Positions 61,649-64,000 of a stretch of DNA of 64,000 nt are shown piece after piece. The position numbers and the translations under genes are program-made. The notes beneath the pieces are model-generated. The model saw only the letters and a list, made by a program, of their open reading frames with translations. It was not told where the DNA came from and made no database searches. Numbering within the stretch: position 1 is the first letter of the stretch; each line of letters starts with the position of its first letter. Origin of the DNA: Burkholderiales bacterium (GTDB taxonomy: Bacteria > Pseudomonadota > Gammaproteobacteria > Burkholderiales > SG8-41); the NCBI GenBank assembly GCA_019744975.1, contig JAIETP010000006.1, positions 81,563 through 145,562 on the forward strand, given 5' to 3'.

Positions 61649-61681
61649 CACCACAAAATCACGGCTACCAAGGGAGGTTCC

Positions 61682-62668
61682 ATGAAATCCATATTGATGC
61701 TCGCAGCCGCACTGCTGACCGCGCTCCTTCCCGCGCCTCTTACCGTCATATCCGCCCAGGCCCAGAACTTTCCCAACCGGCCGATCCGCATTGTCGTGCC
61801 CTTCGCCGCGGGCGGCCCCGCCGACATCACCACGCGCAACATCGCGCCGCGCCTGACCGAACTGCTCGGCCAGTCGATCGTCGTCGACAACCGTGCCGGC
61901 GGCAACGGCACCATCGGCGCCGAGGCGATGATCCGCTCCGCACCCGATGGGCACACGCTGCTGATGACCACCGCCAGCGTGACCTCGATCAACATGGTGA
62001 CCTACGCCAAGCCGCCGTACGACACGCTGCGCGACATGCTGCCGCTGTCCCCGGTGATGACCACCGGCAGCCTGATCGTGCTGCACCCGTCGATGCCGGT
62101 GAAAAACCTGAAGGAATTCGTCGCCTTCGCCAAAACCCGGCCGAACCAGATCGCCTTCGGCTCGGCGGGTCTGGGCGGCACGCTGCACCTCGGGCTGGAA
62201 ATGCTGATGGCCGAGGCCAACATCAAGATCACCCACGTCGCCTACAAGGGTGCCGCACCGGCGGTGACCGACGTCATCGCCGGCCAGATCCAGGGCATGT
62301 TCGTCGATCTGCCGGTGATTTCGCCGTATGTGAAATCCGGCCGTGTGCGCGCCATCGCGGTGGCGGCGCAGCAGCGTTCGCCGCATTTCCCCGACCTTCC
62401 GTCGGCAAAAGAAGCGGGCTTCGCCAACATCGACATGCTCAACTACTACGGCCTGCTGACCCAGGCCAAAGTGCCGCGCGACATCGCTCTGAAGCTGCAC
62501 GATGCAATCATCAAGACCGTGAATACCCCGGCGGTGCGCGACCGCCTGCTAGCCGTCGGCGCCGATCCGCTGACCATGTCGATCGAGGAATTCACCGACT
62601 ACATCCGCAAGGACATCGAAAAATGGCGCAAGGTGGTGAAAGGCGCGAACCTGACCTTCGATCGCTAA
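61682..62668 (+). CDS. Bug/TctC-family periplasmic solute-binding protein
   Basis: The 328-residue protein has a signal peptide (MKSILMLAAALLTALLPAPL with cleavage near AQAQ) and Bug motifs FPNRPIRIVVPFAAGGPADI, VVDNRAGGNGTIGAEAM and GSAGLGGTLHLGLEMLM. GGGAGG precedes the ATG at 61682. It is the third orphan family member in the window and has no TctA/TctB beside it. The GlcG-like neighbour hints at a hydroxy-acid ligand. Confidence 0.9.
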   Translation: MKSILMLAAALLTALLPAPLTVISAQAQNFPNRPIRIVVPFAAGGPADITTRNIAPRLTELLGQSIVVDNRAGGNGTIGAEAMIRSAPDGHTLLMTTASVTSINMVTYAKPPYDTLRDMLPLSPVMTTGSLIVLHPSMPVKNLKEFVAFAKTRPNQIAFGSAGLGGTLHLGLEMLMAEANIKITHVAYKGAAPAVTDVIAGQIQGMFVDLPVISPYVKSGRVRAIAVAAQQRSPHFPDLPSAKEAGFANIDMLNYYGLLTQAKVPRDIALKLHDAIIKTVNTPAVRDRLLAVGADPLTMSIEEFTDYIRKDIEKWRKVVKGANLTFDR

Positions 62669-62678
62669 GTAATGCTGT

Positions 62679-63061
62679 TCAGCACGGCGGCCGGGCGTAA
62701 CTGACCGCCAGCATCTCCCACTCATGGCCGTCGGGTTCGTTCCAGTAGACATTGCCGAGTTCTGCGTTAACCTGCATGTCCACCGGGCCGCGCACCTCGC
62801 TGCGGTAGGGAATGCCGGCGGCCTGGATGCGTTTCAGGATGGCATCGAACTCAGCCTGGCTGACGCGAAAACAAAAATGTCCCCCGAAAAATCTTCATCG
62901 GTGTCGATGAAATCGAGCGTCAGTCCGTCATTGACATAGACCGCGGTAAACGGTCCGGCCGCAGCCGGCCCCCAGGGCACACCCAGCAGTTCCGCCAGCA
63001 ATCGGGCCGCAGCCGTTTTGTTGCGTGAGGATACGATGGCGTGATCGAGATGGATGGTCAT
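62679..63061 (-). pseudogene. VOC/glyoxalase-like gene with a single-base frameshift
   Basis: Frame 1 from ATG 63061 reads IHLDHAIVSSRNKTAAARLL to EDFSGD, then drifts to a stop. In another frame the rest of a VOC protein continues (FRVSQAEFDAILKRIQ, ELGNVYWNEPDGHEWEMLAV) to a TGA at 62679-62681. Adding one G after 62879 on the + strand restores GDHFCFRVSQ, where His is a likely metal ligand, and gives about 127 residues. It is a true pseudogene or a sequencing error. Confidence 0.8.
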
Positions 63062-63178
63062 CGCGGAGGGATCAGGCCGCAGCCGGCTTCGGCAGCGGCA
63101 CTGTTGTTGAATCGTAGCCGCACACCCGGGACGGCGCAACGAATCCGGGTTGGCGGAATCTTAATGCAGGAAACCGGA

Positions 63179-64000
63179 CTAATATCTCAGTAACATGCGC
63201 TGAATCTCTTCGGGATTATGATTCAGTGCCAACCCAAGCATCAAGAGAATGCGCGCCTTCTTGGGCGCAAGATTATCCGCGACGACAAAACCACGCTCCT
63301 TGAAAGCGCGCTTGCCCATTACCCGGCCATTAAACGATTGACTGGCAATCACGACAACAACCCCGTCCTTGCGAGCCGCTTCCAATGCATCATGAAACGC
63401 CCGGGGTGCACTTCCGCTGCCGAGCCCTGCGCCCACCAGTCCTTTGCAACCAGCCTTTACGCAAGCTTCAATCGCCACACCATCAACACCCGAATAGGCA
63501 TGGGCAATATCGACCCTCGCAAGACGATCAATTTTTTCAGGGTCGAATTCAGTCTCAGCCGTATGCGCACGCGTCGGACTGCGGTAGAAGGCCACGCTGC
63601 CATCGGAGTCAGCGTAGCCCAGAAAACCAAGCTCTGCAGACTTGAAAGTTTCCAATCGCGATGTACTGGTCTTTATTGCATCGCGGGCTGAAAGGATCTG
63701 GTTATTGAGTACCACCAGCACGCCTTTCCCCACAGAATCCGGATTGACGGCAACCCGGACAGCATCGTAGAGATTCATATCAGCGTCAGTACTCATTGCC
63801 GTAGGCGGCCGCATGGCGCCGGTAACCACCACAGGCTTCGTACTTTTGATGGTCAGATTGAGGAAATAGGCCGTCTCTTCCAGGGTCGACGTGCCATGAG
63901 TTACAACAACACCGACTGCCGCCGAATCCTCCCGCAATATTTGGTTGATGCGCCGGGAAAGTTCCAGCCATTTCGAGGTGGAAACATCGCCGCCGTAGAC
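63179..64000 (-). CDS. Type II-like L-asparaginase (5' end outside window)
   Basis: The visible 273 residues cover most of the enzyme but not the first catalytic Thr loop, which lies beyond the right edge. VVVTHGTSTLEETAYFLNLT corresponds to the second catalytic block, where type II enzymes usually have HGTDT: the Asp is Ser here (codon TCG). TGAMRPPTAMSTDADMNLYD and ARDAIKTSTSRLETF (catalytic Lys) follow. The Asp change may lower or alter activity, so substrate should be treated as open. The frameshifted VOC gene lies 117 bases downstream. Confidence 0.85.
   Translation of the reverse strand, partial: VYGGDVSTSKWLELSRRINQILREDSAAVGVVVTHGTSTLEETAYFLNLTIKSTKPVVVTGAMRPPTAMSTDADMNLYDAVRVAVNPDSVGKGVLVVLNNQILSARDAIKTSTSRLETFKSAELGFLGYADSDGSVAFYRSPTRAHTAETEFDPEKIDRLARVDIAHAYSGVDGVAIEACVKAGCKGLVGAGLGSGSAPRAFHDALEAARKDGVVVVIASQSFNGRVMGKRAFKERGFVVADNLAPKKARILLMLGLALNHNPEEIQRMLLRY

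Overview
The window looks like a chromosomal stretch of a betaproteobacterium, probably in or near Burkholderiales. The grounds are the high GC, the three orphan tricarboxylate-type (Bug/TctC) binding proteins, the CaiB/enoyl-CoA hydratase/acyl-CoA dehydrogenase genes, and the gene order zapB-like - zapA - 6S RNA - EVE protein. This placement is inference; no rRNA or tRNA gene is visible.

Region 1 (1-23.4 kb, + strand) is a surface-polysaccharide locus. It holds a truncated asparagine-synthase-like amidotransferase, methyltransferases, a flippase, a heparinase II/III-like protein, glycosyltransferases, and a 1223-residue protein that joins a GT2 glycosyltransferase, a Wzx-like membrane region and a Wzy/O-antigen-ligase-like region in one chain. 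An acyltransferase and the WbpV-, WbpL- and WbpM-like initiating set follow, then a second O-antigen ligase/polymerase. A parDE toxin-antitoxin pair sits between two arms of a 7-bp repeat, before two GT2s, a GT9 heptosyltransferase and another methyltransferase.

Region 2 (23.4-33.35 kb, - strand) reads from msbA through an ArnC-like GT2, a WecD-like acetyltransferase, an ArnE/F-like small transporter, a methyltransferase, a WecE-like aminotransferase, an MBOAT/SGNH O-acylation pair and a GT-C (ArnT/PMT-like) transferase, with most neighbours overlapping. I read this as a hybrid of the Wec sugar pathway (dTDP-Fuc4NAc) and the Arn route (lipid-carrier sugar, flipping, periplasmic transfer). It is the best candidate here for an undescribed system.

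Region 3 (33.4-38.2 kb) has a btuB-type receptor behind a cobalamin riboswitch, the zapB-like/zapA/6S RNA/EVE set and a TauE/SafE exporter. Region 4 (38.2-44.8 kb) is acyl-CoA and carboxylate metabolism: CaiB transferase, enoyl-CoA hydratase, AzlCD, 3-hydroxyacyl-CoA dehydrogenase, a Bug protein and an enolase-superfamily enzyme. Region 5 (44.8-46.15 kb) is an AT-richer island with an SDH-type Clp-fold serine protease, a 61-residue partner and upstream palindromes. Region 6 (46.2-58.3 kb) has a fused Dpp-type ATPase, a large FAD/Fe-S oxidase, a GntR regulator and a divergent class V aminotransferase, then a Bug protein, hydratase, hydrolase, glutaryl-CoA dehydrogenase-like enzyme and a DNA alkylation repair protein. 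Region 7 (58.3-64 kb) holds a MITE-like element, a methyltransferase, an HD protein, a GlcG-like protein behind a perfect CRP-type site, a third Bug protein, a frameshifted VOC gene and a truncated asparaginase.

Small repeats are unusually informative here. A 7-bp family (CTGGTGA/CTGGTAA) and an 8-bp family (GTGATTAG) form stop-to-start hairpins between genes. A palindromic element occurs once between genes and once inside a reading frame. A 145-bp element with perfect 18-bp inverted ends interrupts one repeat array.
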